Assembly: GCA_030426085.1 (NCBI GenBank)
Contig: JAUHYW010000038.1
Location: 1-64,000 of the forward strand
Reading direction: 5' to 3'
Source: a bacterium
GTDB taxonomy: Bacteria; Myxococcota_A; Bradymonadia; UBA7976; UBA1532
DNA length: 64,000 bases
How positions within the stretch are numbered: the stretch's first letter is position 1; each line of letters begins with the position of its first letter. The position numbers were made by a program, and so were the translations under genes. A model generated the notes under the pieces. The model searched no databases. It was not told where the DNA came from and was given only the letters and a program-made list of their open reading frames with translations. This document shows, piece by piece, positions 38,277 through 46,601 of this stretch.

Positions 38277-38351
38277 CGTGTGGCTCCGGGCAGTGAGCGG
38301 CGCATGGTGCCAGGGGCGAAGGCCGGGGTCGAGGGGTGGATCGCCCGGGAC

Positions 38352-38900
38352 CTAGTCGGCTTCGCTGCTTCGCTCGCTACCCCGAGCCCGAATACGGGCG
38401 AGAAGAGAGTTGAGGACAGCCGTCGTGGATGGCGCCTGCAGAATCTTGCGCAGATACGACAGGAACTCCTCCTCGGAGTGCGCGTTCGGATAAGTCACGC
38501 GCTTGCGGTATCGCTTGATACGAGTCGTCGTCGGGCCACGGGTGAATCCGAACACGCTTCTTGCGCCCTCGTGCACGATCTCCTCCTCGACCACCCGATC
38601 CCCAAGGAACGTGTCCTCCTCCTCTTCCTTGACGACCTTGGCCACCGGCTCAGCAATCGCCACGGCCGGGAAGGACAGTTCGGCGCCGTGCTCGACCCGA
38701 AATAGGATGTGGCGGTAGTCGAGAGACGGCGCTTCGACGACGAACTCGAGCTTGACGCTCCCGTCGTCCTCGGTGCCCTCGATGTGCCCCTTCAGATGCC
38801 CGGCTGTCCGCGCGCCGAGGGCCTCGGCCTGCTCCTGGAGCAGTTCGAGGGGTGTCCGCGTCTCCAGATCGAGCGAAGGCCACAGTCCAGCGTCAGACAT
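38352..38900 (-). CDS. Unknown protein paired with an EEP-family nuclease
   Basis: A 182-residue soluble protein. The N-terminal half is beta-rich (GSVKLEFVVEAPSLDYRHILFRVEHG), the middle has a highly acidic run KEEEED, and the C-terminal third is basic and helical (RIKRYRKRVTY, FLSYLRKILQ). I do not recognise a family. Its ATG overlaps the stop of the upstream EEP gene by 8 bp (ATGTCTGA), so both are co-translated. Base composition of this pair looks less GC-rich than its surroundings, consistent with acquisition by transfer. Confidence 0.6.
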   Translation of the reverse strand: MSDAGLWPSLDLETRTPLELLQEQAEALGARTAGHLKGHIEGTEDDGSVKLEFVVEAPSLDYRHILFRVEHGAELSFPAVAIAEPVAKVVKEEEEDTFLGDRVVEEEIVHEGARSVFGFTRGPTTTRIKRYRKRVTYPNAHSEEEFLSYLRKILQAPSTTAVLNSLLARIRARGSERSSEAD

Positions 38901-39708
38901 CGGGCAACTCCAAGGTGAAGAGGAGGGGGAAGTGATCAGAGGCAGAGGGGTGACCGTCAGCGGATGCGAGGGGGCGACCCGCGACCGCGTCCACGATCTG
39001 TATGTCGGTCAAGGCATCCACGAGGACCGGGCGCACGAGGACCTGATCCAGCATGTGCCAGAACCTGTTGATGTGGTGGCCCGAGTTGTTGAAGAAGTAG
39101 GTCCCGGGTGGACCCATCATCACATCTCCCCACATACCCCACATCGCGTTGTAGAAGTAGGGATATTCCACGCCCTTGACGATCCGCGAACCACGACGGA
39201 CGGTCACGCGATCAGCGAGCGCATGCAGCCCCGTGGCCTTGACCATCCCCGCCTCGAAGGGGTCCATGTTCAGGTCGCCGACGAGCAGTGTACGTCGCTG
39301 AGGGTCCTGCGCGTCTTCGTATCTTCGAATCAAATCGCCCAGATCACTCGCCCCCTCCTCCCGATCAATGTCTTCGGCGAAGGACTTGCTGACGAGATGG
39401 GCGACGACGAGTGTGCAGCCACCGAGTCTGTACAGGGTCGCGTATGGAAAGTTTTCGTCATTCTGCGCGGTGTGGAACTGCGCGTGCGGCAACCTCGAGA
39501 TTGCGCAGATGCGAGACCGAGGCGGCCGAAGCGCGTCGGAGAACACGTCGGTCACGAGCCGTTCGTTGAGGTATCTGGCGATCTCACCGCCATCGATTTC
39601 GGGCTTCTCGGCGAGGAGAACGAGATCCACCGCGTGCTCTCGAACAAGGTCGGCTACGAAGTCCAGCGTAGCCTCGCGGCGCTTGAGGTTCCAGAACAGG
39701 GCCTTCAT
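38893..39708 (-). CDS. Endonuclease/exonuclease/phosphatase family protein
   Basis: A 271-residue EEP-fold protein. The family motifs are FWNLKRR (first Asn), LLVGDLNMDPFEAG (the DLN metal site), and SASDHFPLLF (the final catalytic Asp-His). A Glu in LLAEKPEIDG supplies the metal ligand of the second strand. The family covers DNases, phosphodiesterases and phosphatases, so the substrate is open. The long insertion with PYFYNAMWGMWGDVMMGPPGTYFFN is unusual. No signal peptide is present. It is coupled to the unknown 182-residue gene and may be a defence or stress module; this is inference from pairing and low-GC look. Confidence 0.75.
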   Translation of the reverse strand: MKALFWNLKRREATLDFVADLVREHAVDLVLLAEKPEIDGGEIARYLNERLVTDVFSDALRPPRSRICAISRLPHAQFHTAQNDENFPYATLYRLGGCTLVVAHLVSKSFAEDIDREEGASDLGDLIRRYEDAQDPQRRTLLVGDLNMDPFEAGMVKATGLHALADRVTVRRGSRIVKGVEYPYFYNAMWGMWGDVMMGPPGTYFFNNSGHHINRFWHMLDQVLVRPVLVDALTDIQIVDAVAGRPLASADGHPSASDHFPLLFTLELPDV

Positions 39709-39769
39709 CAGAGCGGCAATCTACGCCGGTACGCGGCGCCGCCCAACCCGGCCCGCCCGGCGCACTCAC

Positions 39770-41512
39770 TCACACCGGCGGCAGCGTCATAGTCACCACC
39801 GGCCACGGCTCGAACCGCTCGATCGTCAGCCCGCCGCCCTGGATCTCGACCAGCCGGTGCAGCAGTAGTACCGGGGCGCCGCGCAGGTCGCCGGGGCCGG
39901 GGCGGGCGCGGCGGGCGTCGGCGTCGGCGGCGCGCCACTGCTGCACGACCGCCGCCCGATCGGACGGCTCGCCCTCGGCCGAGACGACCTCGATGCGGGC
40001 CTCGACCCCGCCGCTCCGGGGGTGGGTGAAGGCGATCTGCACCTCGCCGCGATCCATTGCGTCGATGAGGCTGCCGGCGGCGATGTACAGCGCGCGGGCG
40101 GTGTGGGCCGGGTCGAAGCGGGCGGCGGGCTGGGTCTCGCCGGCGGCGGCGTAGAGCGCGACCCGGATGTCGACCTGCTCGAGCGGGTCGGGGCGGACCT
40201 GCTGGCGCAGCATGCGGGCGAGGTCGGCGGCGGTGGTCGGGGCCGGGGCGAAGCCGGTCGAGCGCACCGAGGCGGCGCCCGGGCTGCGCAGCCCCTCGAG
40301 GCGGCTGAGGTCGAGCAGGGCCAGGATGAACCGCAGGAGGCCGTCGCCGCTGCGCCACAGGGTGCCGAGCTGGCTGCGCTGGCGGGCGTCGATCGGGCCG
40401 TCGATCTCGGCGAGCAGGACCTCGCTGAAGCCGAGGATGCTGTTGAGCGGGCTCTTGAGCTCGTGGCTGAGGTGGGCCAGGAATCGGGCCTTGGCCGCGT
40501 CGGCCCGCCGCCGCTCGGCCGCCGCCCGCCGCAGGGCGCTGCGCTGGGCGGTGAGGCCGGCGAGGGTCGCGTCGAGCGCCCGGGCGACGGCGGTGGTCTC
40601 CCACAGAGCGACGGCCGGCGGCGGCGGCGGGCTGGGGTCGTCGTCGTTGATGTGGCGCAGGGTCTCGCCGATGCTGGCGAGGTCGTCGGTGACGGTGCTC
40701 GCCAGCCGCCGGCCGGTGACCGCGGCGAGCAGGATGAGGCCGGCGAGCAGGCCGTAGGGCAGCAGGCCGAGGCGCAGCTCGTCGGGGCGCTCGCCGTTGA
40801 GCCGGGCGGTGACGCTGGGGGGCAGGGCGGCGGCGAACTCGGCCCGCTCCAGCTCGCCGGGGAGCTGCTCTGCGATGGTGCGCGCCATGCGCTCGAGCCG
40901 CTCGGTGAAGTAGGCCCCGGCCTCGACGGCGTAGGCTTCGCTGTTGCCCTCCTGCACCAGCAGCAGGCCGACGGCGCAGATGACGACCGGGACCTGCAAC
41001 GCCAGCGCCAGCCGGCCGGCGAGCGGCTGGCGGATGCCGCGCACCGGGCCGGCGCCGGGCGGGCCGGCGGCGTGGCGCCGGAGGATGTGGCGCGCCCCGA
41101 GGTATAGCCCCAGCACCGGCCACAGCGCGACGACGTAGGTGATCGCGCCGACGGCGACCGCGTCTCCGGCCGGGCCGCCCCGGGCCATCATCCAGGCGGC
41201 GGTCGTCACCCCGAAGGCCAGCGCCCCGACGAAGCCGCCCCGCACCAGCTCGACCGGGAAGTCGTGGGCCAGCCGCCGGTGCTCGGGGTCGGCGGTGGGC
41301 CGGGCCCCCAGCCGGCGCAGGGGGCGGCCCATCCACACCTGGGCCAGCGCGAGGGTCAGCAGCGCGCCGGCGGCGTAGAAGATCTGCCAGTCGCGGCCGG
41401 GGGCCCGGGGGCCGCTGAGCTCGGGCACGGCGATCACGGTGAAGGCGGTCGAGGCCAGCCCGGCGAGGAGGGTGTACAGCCGGATCGCGTCGAGGGGGTG
41501 CAGGCGCCTCAT
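39770..41512 (-). CDS. Sensor kinase with intact His box but degenerate ATP-binding domain
   Basis: A 580-residue membrane protein with about six membrane segments in the first 290 residues, an extracytoplasmic stretch with YAVEAGAYFTERL, a HAMP-like linker, and the dimerisation box LSHELKSPLNSILGFSEVLL, phospho-acceptor H350. The C-terminal domain keeps the length and end pattern of a HATPase (LLLHRLVEIQGGGLTIE). However, the N box Asn, the G1 DxGxG and the G2 GxGxG are all missing (IAAGSLIDAMDR, VVSAEGEPSD, RGAPVLLLH). It therefore should not bind ATP. It overlaps the upstream kinase gene by 4 bp (ATGA); that kinase has the reverse defect. Confidence 0.8.
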   Translation of the reverse strand: MRRLHPLDAIRLYTLLAGLASTAFTVIAVPELSGPRAPGRDWQIFYAAGALLTLALAQVWMGRPLRRLGARPTADPEHRRLAHDFPVELVRGGFVGALAFGVTTAAWMMARGGPAGDAVAVGAITYVVALWPVLGLYLGARHILRRHAAGPPGAGPVRGIRQPLAGRLALALQVPVVICAVGLLLVQEGNSEAYAVEAGAYFTERLERMARTIAEQLPGELERAEFAAALPPSVTARLNGERPDELRLGLLPYGLLAGLILLAAVTGRRLASTVTDDLASIGETLRHINDDDPSPPPPPAVALWETTAVARALDATLAGLTAQRSALRRAAAERRRADAAKARFLAHLSHELKSPLNSILGFSEVLLAEIDGPIDARQRSQLGTLWRSGDGLLRFILALLDLSRLEGLRSPGAASVRSTGFAPAPTTAADLARMLRQQVRPDPLEQVDIRVALYAAAGETQPAARFDPAHTARALYIAAGSLIDAMDRGEVQIAFTHPRSGGVEARIEVVSAEGEPSDRAAVVQQWRAADADARRARPGPGDLRGAPVLLLHRLVEIQGGGLTIERFEPWPVVTMTLPPV

Positions 41513-43350
41513 CCGGTGGGCTCGGGCGCGTCGGGGGTGTCGGGCGGGCCGTGCACCGGCAGCAGCAGGTGGAAGGTGCTGCCCTCGCCGGGGATCGACT
41601 CGGCCCACAGCCGCCCCCCGTGGCGCTCGACCAGCCGCCGGGCGATGGCCAGCCCCAGCCCGGTGCCGGCGACCGCCCGCTGCTCGGCGACCCGGTGGAA
41701 CTCGACGAAGATGGCCTCCAGCTCGACGGCCGGGATGCCGGGCCCGGTGTCCTGGACCGAGAGGTGCACCGCCGGGCCGCCGCGCAGGGTCTCGGTGGTC
41801 GGCGCGACCCGCAGCTCGACCCAGCCGGTCTCGGTGAACTTGAGCGCGTTGCCGACGAGGTTGGCCACCACCTGCTTGACCCGGGCCCGGTCGGCCCGCA
41901 CCGGGGGCAGGCCGTCGGTGATCTCGAGCCGGCTCTGCACCCCGGGCGCGGTGCGGTCGGTGTGCCCGGCCATCTCCTCCCGGGCCACGGCGCCCAGGTC
42001 GACCGGCGCGAGCTGCAGCGGGCTCTCTTCGCCGGCTTCGATGCGCGACAGGTCGAGGATCTCGTCGACGTGGGCCAGGAGCTGCGCGCTGGCGTCGGCG
42101 ATGACCCGCACGTCCTCCCGCTGGGCGTGGCTGAGGTCGGTCTGTCGCAGCAGGTGGCAGTAGCCGGTGATGGTGGTCAGCGGCGTGCGCAGCTCGTAGC
42201 TGGCGGTGTGCAGGAACCCGGTGCGGGTCCGATCGCTGCCCGCGGCGGCCCCCAGCTCGGCGGCGAGGCGCTGGTTCTGGGCGGTGAAGCGGCGCACGGT
42301 GCCGTTGACCACCGCCGCCAGATCGCCGAACTCGTCGTTGCTGCCGTGGGGCACCTCCCCCGCCCCGCCGTCGGCCGCCTCGTCGGCCGCCTGTCGCCCC
42401 ATGCGCCCGAGCGCCTCGTCGATCGGGCGGAGCTGGGCCACCGCGTCGTGACCGATGAGCCCGGCGCCGATGGGGGCCCCCAGCATCAGCAGCGCCAGGA
42501 TGAGCAGCGGCGAGGCGTCGTCGGGGGCCCGCACCGGGGGGCCGATGCCGGCGGTCTGCCACAACCACAGCCGCTCGCCGCCCACCGCCCGCTGCACCAG
42601 GTGGAACCGGGCCTCGCCGAACAGCAGCAGCCAGCGGCCGCCCTCCTCGACGACGGCGTCGGCCGCCGCGAAGACCGCCGGCGGCCGATCGGCGGGCATC
42701 ACGGCGCCGTCGATGTACAGCTCGCCCCGCAGGGTGTCCAGCGCGGCCGGCGCCCCGATCCGGGGCACCGCCTCGGCGAGCAGATCGGCGATGGCCTCCA
42801 GCTCGGCCAGCCGGGCCCGGTCGACCTCGCCCGCCGAGCGGGCCGACATGGCGACCCCCAGCCCGGCCGAGGCCAGCAGGCCCAGCACGCCGGCCCCGGC
42901 CATGTAGGCCGCCCGCAGGCCGGGCGGCCGGTCGTGGGCCTGCGCCGCCAGCCCCCGGCCCAGCGGGTGCACGGTCAAAAAGACCCCCATGCAGGCGGTC
43001 CAGCCCAGCGCCAGGGTCGAGACCAGCACCGAGACCGCCTCGATATAAGGCACCCGGGGGTCGTGGTGGTCGGCCACCCACCGGGCGACGCCGAAGACGG
43101 CGACCCAGAACGCCAGCCGCCGGGCGCAGCGGGCGGCCGACGCCGGGCGGCCCTCGTCCCCCGCCTGCCGGCCGAGCGTGCGCTGGGCGACGATGACCGC
43201 GATGAGCAGCAGCGCCAGCCCGGCCCAGGCGCCGCTGGCCTGCACCGCGCCCCGGGCGAGCGGGTCGATCTGGAGGACGTGGGCCACCCCCGGGCCCCAG
43301 GCCGCCGGCAGGGGCAGCATCCAGGCCAGCGTTCGGCGGCGGGCGGGCAT
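41509..43350 (-). CDS. Sensor kinase with intact ATP site but Tyr in place of the phospho-acceptor His
   Basis: A 613-residue membrane protein with about five membrane segments in the first 150 residues, an extracytoplasmic sensor region, another segment (about 275-295), and a HAMP-like linker with NDEFGDLAAVVNGTV. The dimerisation box reads ASYELRTPLTTITGY; codon TAC (plus-strand 42196-42198) gives Y385 where His is expected. The ATPase domain is complete: N box NLVGNALKFTETGW, G1 DTGPGIP, F box region EFHRV, G2 GTGLGLAIARRLVERHGG. It can bind ATP but cannot autophosphorylate in the usual way. It is preceded by a CNNM gene (1-bp TGATG overlap) and followed by the complementary kinase. Confidence 0.85.
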   Translation of the reverse strand: MPARRRTLAWMLPLPAAWGPGVAHVLQIDPLARGAVQASGAWAGLALLLIAVIVAQRTLGRQAGDEGRPASAARCARRLAFWVAVFGVARWVADHHDPRVPYIEAVSVLVSTLALGWTACMGVFLTVHPLGRGLAAQAHDRPPGLRAAYMAGAGVLGLLASAGLGVAMSARSAGEVDRARLAELEAIADLLAEAVPRIGAPAALDTLRGELYIDGAVMPADRPPAVFAAADAVVEEGGRWLLLFGEARFHLVQRAVGGERLWLWQTAGIGPPVRAPDDASPLLILALLMLGAPIGAGLIGHDAVAQLRPIDEALGRMGRQAADEAADGGAGEVPHGSNDEFGDLAAVVNGTVRRFTAQNQRLAAELGAAAGSDRTRTGFLHTASYELRTPLTTITGYCHLLRQTDLSHAQREDVRVIADASAQLLAHVDEILDLSRIEAGEESPLQLAPVDLGAVAREEMAGHTDRTAPGVQSRLEITDGLPPVRADRARVKQVVANLVGNALKFTETGWVELRVAPTTETLRGGPAVHLSVQDTGPGIPAVELEAIFVEFHRVAEQRAVAGTGLGLAIARRLVERHGGRLWAESIPGEGSTFHLLLPVHGPPDTPDAPEPTG

Positions 43351-44624
43351 CAGGCGCCGCCGCGGGGCCGGCCGAAGTGCACCTCCTGGATGGCCCGGGC
43401 CGAGGCTCGGCGCACGGTGAACGCCCGGCCGTCGGGCAGGCGCACGACCTCGCCGATGCGGGGGATGTGGCGCAGGCGATCGAGCATGTACCCGGCGAGC
43501 GTCTCGAAGTCCTCGTCGGTGGGCAGCGACAGCCCGAACTGCGCGTTGAGCCGGTCGACGGGCACCCGGGCGTCGACCAGCCACCCGTCGGGGGCCTGAC
43601 GCCACAGGCCGCCCTCGATGTCGAACTCGTCCTCGATCTCGCCGACGATCTCTTCCAGCACGTCCTCGAGGGTCAAGAGCCCCACCGCCCCGCCGAACTC
43701 GTCGACCACCACCGCCGCCGAGGCCGCCTCCCGCTGGAGCAGGATCAGGATCTCGTCGACCTCCTGGTTCTCGGGCACGAAGTACGCCGGCCGCATCAGC
43801 TCGGCCACCGGCTGGTCGGCCCGCTCGGCTTGCAGCAGGTCGAGGTGGTGCAGCAGCCCGACGATGTTGTCGACCCGGTCCCGGTAGACCGGCAGGCGGC
43901 TGAACCCGGCTCGGGCCACCGCGCCCACCGCCGCTTCGACCGTGGCGTCGACCGGCACGGCGACGATCTCGACGAGCGGCACCATGCTGTCCCGGGCCTC
44001 GAGGTGGCTGAACGCGAAGATGCGCTGAATCATCTCCCGCTCGTCGGCATTCATCTCGCCGTCGTCGTCCTCGGTCTGCATCAGCAGCACCAGCTCTTCG
44101 CGGGAGGCCATCGCCTGCTCCGAGGTGGCGTCGATGCGCAGCACCCGATACAGGGCGGTGGTGTAGGCCCGCACGAACAGGATGGGGACGGCGAGCACCT
44201 TGTGCACCACCAGCAGCGGCCCGGCGAGGAGCTGCGAGAGGCTGTCGGCCCGGGCCTGCCCGATGCTCTTGGGGATGATCTCGCCCCCGATGAGCACCAG
44301 CGGCGACATCAGCAGCATCGCCCACCACTCCCCGTTGGCCGGGTCGATCTGCAACAGGGTCAGCGAGGCGGTCGTCGAGCCGGTGACCGTGCTGAAGTTG
44401 GTGCCGAGCAGGGTCGTGCCGAAGAGCCGGTCGGGGTGGCGCCGGAACCACAGCACCCGCTTCGCCGCCGCGCTGCCGTTGCGGGCCGCCTCTTCGAGCC
44501 GGATGCCGTTGGCCGAGACGATCGACAGCTCGCTCGCCGCGAAGAACGCCTCGGAGAAGACGCAGCCGGCGACCACCAGCCACGGCAGCCACGCCACGAG
44601 CTGATCGAGCACCCCGTCAGGCAA
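43350..44624 (-). CDS. CNNM/CorC-type membrane protein with CBS domains (paralogue 1)
   Basis: A 424-residue inner-membrane protein of the HlyC/CorC (CNNM) family. The N-terminal DUF21 domain has three to four membrane segments with SEAFFAASELSIVSANGIRLEE and GGEIIPKSIG. A CBS pair (about 210-330; ARDSMVPLVEIVAVP, FSRLPVYRDRVDNIVGLLH, AAVVVDEFGGAVGLLTLEDVLEE) senses nucleotides, and a C-terminal CorC_HlyC domain follows. The family handles Mg2+/Co2+ efflux or tolerance. Its first 8 bp overlap the end of the paralogue gene. The head-to-tail pair suggests a heteromeric transporter. Confidence 0.88.
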   Translation of the reverse strand: MPDGVLDQLVAWLPWLVVAGCVFSEAFFAASELSIVSANGIRLEEAARNGSAAAKRVLWFRRHPDRLFGTTLLGTNFSTVTGSTTASLTLLQIDPANGEWWAMLLMSPLVLIGGEIIPKSIGQARADSLSQLLAGPLLVVHKVLAVPILFVRAYTTALYRVLRIDATSEQAMASREELVLLMQTEDDDGEMNADEREMIQRIFAFSHLEARDSMVPLVEIVAVPVDATVEAAVGAVARAGFSRLPVYRDRVDNIVGLLHHLDLLQAERADQPVAELMRPAYFVPENQEVDEILILLQREAASAAVVVDEFGGAVGLLTLEDVLEEIVGEIEDEFDIEGGLWRQAPDGWLVDARVPVDRLNAQFGLSLPTDEDFETLAGYMLDRLRHIPRIGEVVRLPDGRAFTVRRASARAIQEVHFGRPRGGA

Positions 44625-45645
44625 GGGTGGCCTCCGCGGTGGCCTCGGCCTCGTCGTCGGTGATCGGGCCGAACAGCTCCTCGAGCAGATCTTCCATCGT
44701 CACCAGCCCCCGGGCCTTGCCGAACTCGTCGACCACCACCGCGAGGTGGGTCCGCCGGGCGCGGAACTCTTCGAGCAGATCGGCCGCCGGGCGTCGGGCG
44801 AGGGTGAACAGCGGCCGGCGCAGCAGCCGCCGCAGGCGGGGCGGCGGCGGGCGCAGCCCCCAGCGCACGGGCAGCAGATCCTTGACGAAGAGCACCCCGA
44901 CGACCGCCCGGCGGTCGCCGCGATAGACCGGGATGCGGCTGTAGGCCCGCTCGTCGAGCAGGTCGAGGATCTGGTCGATGGTGCGGTCCTCGGAGATCGC
45001 GAAGACCTGATCCCACGGCTTCATCACATCCGCGACCGTCAGATCACCGAAGTCGAGCACGTTGTGGATCAAGGCCCGCTCGCCCTCCTCGACGACGCCC
45101 TCGGCGGCGCCCACGTCGACCAGGGTGCGGAACTCGCTCTCGTCGATGGTCGACTCGGCGGTGGTGCCCGGGGCGTGGCCGGCGAAGCGCTTGACCACCG
45201 CGTCGGTCAGCCGCCGCAGCAGCCGGCGCACGGGGGTGGTCACCGTGGCGAAGAGCTGGAGCGGGCGGGCGACGATGCGGGCCAGCCCCTCGGGGCGCTG
45301 CGTGGCGAGCGTCTTGGGGGTGACCTCGCCGAAGACGAGCAGCAGCGGCACCACGATCGCCGCCGAGATGAGCGCCTGTTCGAGCATCGTGCGGTCCTCG
45401 AGGTAGGCCCGGGTGATGCTCGCGCTGACGATGGAGAGGGCGATGTTGGTCAGCTCGTTGCCCAGCAGCACGGTGACCAGCAGGTCGCGCGGAGACTCCA
45501 GCAGCCGGGCGACGAGGCGGTCGGTGCGCCGCTCGGACTGCTGCAGCCGGGTCTGGGCGACCTTGCCGATGGTGAAGAGGGCGGTCTCCGACCCGCTGAA
45601 GAAGCTGGACACCGCCAGCAGCCCGAAGAACAGGGCGTACTCCAT
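44617..45645 (-). CDS. CNNM/CorC-type membrane protein with CBS domains (paralogue 2)
   Basis: A 342-residue relative of the downstream gene. DUF21 part: SSFFSGSETALFTIGKVAQTRL, LLGNELTNIALSIVSAS, FGEVTPKTLA. CBS pair: TVADVMKPWDQVFAIS, YSRIPVYRGDRRAVVGVLFVKDLL, LAVVVDEFGKARGLVTMEDLLEELFG. It ends soon after the CBS pair, so the C-terminal CorC_HlyC domain present in paralogue 1 is missing. Its ATG overlaps the thiL stop by one base (TGATG). The missing domain supports a division of labour between the two copies. Confidence 0.86.
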   Translation of the reverse strand: MEYALFFGLLAVSSFFSGSETALFTIGKVAQTRLQQSERRTDRLVARLLESPRDLLVTVLLGNELTNIALSIVSASITRAYLEDRTMLEQALISAAIVVPLLLVFGEVTPKTLATQRPEGLARIVARPLQLFATVTTPVRRLLRRLTDAVVKRFAGHAPGTTAESTIDESEFRTLVDVGAAEGVVEEGERALIHNVLDFGDLTVADVMKPWDQVFAISEDRTIDQILDLLDERAYSRIPVYRGDRRAVVGVLFVKDLLPVRWGLRPPPPRLRRLLRRPLFTLARRPAADLLEEFRARRTHLAVVVDEFGKARGLVTMEDLLEELFGPITDDEAEATAEATLA

Positions 45646-46601
45646 CAGCGCCCCTCGGCGGGGGCGAAGTGGTCGTGGCCCTCGGGGCGCAGCGCTTCGC
45701 CATCGAGCCGCAGCCGGGGGCCGCCGGGCGGGCGGACGTGGCCGACGCAGATCGCGCCGGCGGCGTCGGGTGGGTCGTGGCCGGGGTCGGCGCAGAAGAG
45801 CAGCACGTAGTCCTCGCCGCCGGTGAGCGCGACCCGCCGATCGCGGCCCCGGCGGGCGGCGTAGTGGGCCGAGGTCGGGATGCAGGCCGCCATCAGATCG
45901 GCCGCCGCGCCGCTGGCCCGCATCATCCGGTCGAGGTCGATCGCCAGCCCGTCGCTGATGTCCATCGCGGCGCTCACCCGGCCCCACTCGGCCAGCGCCC
46001 GGGCTTCGGCGAGGTGCGGCCGCCAGCGGTGGCGCCGGGCCCGGGCCTCGGGGTCGGGCTCGAGGTAGCCCAGCGCGGCGTCGCCCAGATCGCCGGTGAC
46101 ATAGATCAGATCCCCGGGGCGGGCCCCGCTGCGGGTGAACGGCCGCGCGCCGGCCAGCGGGCCGCCGACGGTGACCGAGATCACCCCCGGGCCCTCGGTG
46201 CGGGTCAGGTTGCCGCCGATGATCGCGCAGCCGTGCGCCGCGCAGGCCCGGGCGAAGCCGCGCACCACGCCCCGGAAGCGGGCCAGATCCCAGCGGGCGG
46301 GCAGGGTCAGATCCCACACCGCCCAGCCGGCGGCCCCGCCGCTCGCGGCGAGGTCGCTGAGGTTGGCCACCGCCGCCTGGGCCCCGACCTGCTCGGGGGT
46401 GTCGCGCTCGAAGTCGAAGTGGCGGCCCTCGACCAGCGCGTCGGTGGTGACCAGCGCGGTCGGGCCCGGGGGGCGGCCGCAGTCGTCGGTGAGGTCGGGA
46501 TCGAGGCCGGCGGCGCGCAGCTCGGCTTCGATGGCCTCGACCAGCAGGCGCTCGCCGGGCAGGCCGGCGCGGCCGGCAGAGGGAGGTTCGTCGTCAGGCA
46601 T
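45645..46601 (-). CDS. thiL: Thiamine-monophosphate kinase
   Basis: A 318-residue enzyme converting thiamine phosphate to thiamine diphosphate with ATP. The AIR-synthase fold signatures are TTDALVEGRHF (metal-binding Asp), QAAVANLSDLAASGG, IIGGNLTRTEG, GDLIYVTGDLGDAALG, AMDISDGLAIDLDRM and LTGGEDYVLLF. It is the only clear metabolic gene in this signalling/transport operon, overlapped on both sides (8 bp with the kinase gene, 1 bp with CNNM), and no other thiamine gene is in the window. Confidence 0.92.
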   Translation of the reverse strand: MPDDEPPSAGRAGLPGERLLVEAIEAELRAAGLDPDLTDDCGRPPGPTALVTTDALVEGRHFDFERDTPEQVGAQAAVANLSDLAASGGAAGWAVWDLTLPARWDLARFRGVVRGFARACAAHGCAIIGGNLTRTEGPGVISVTVGGPLAGARPFTRSGARPGDLIYVTGDLGDAALGYLEPDPEARARRHRWRPHLAEARALAEWGRVSAAMDISDGLAIDLDRMMRASGAAADLMAACIPTSAHYAARRGRDRRVALTGGEDYVLLFCADPGHDPPDAAGAICVGHVRPPGGPRLRLDGEALRPEGHDHFAPAEGR

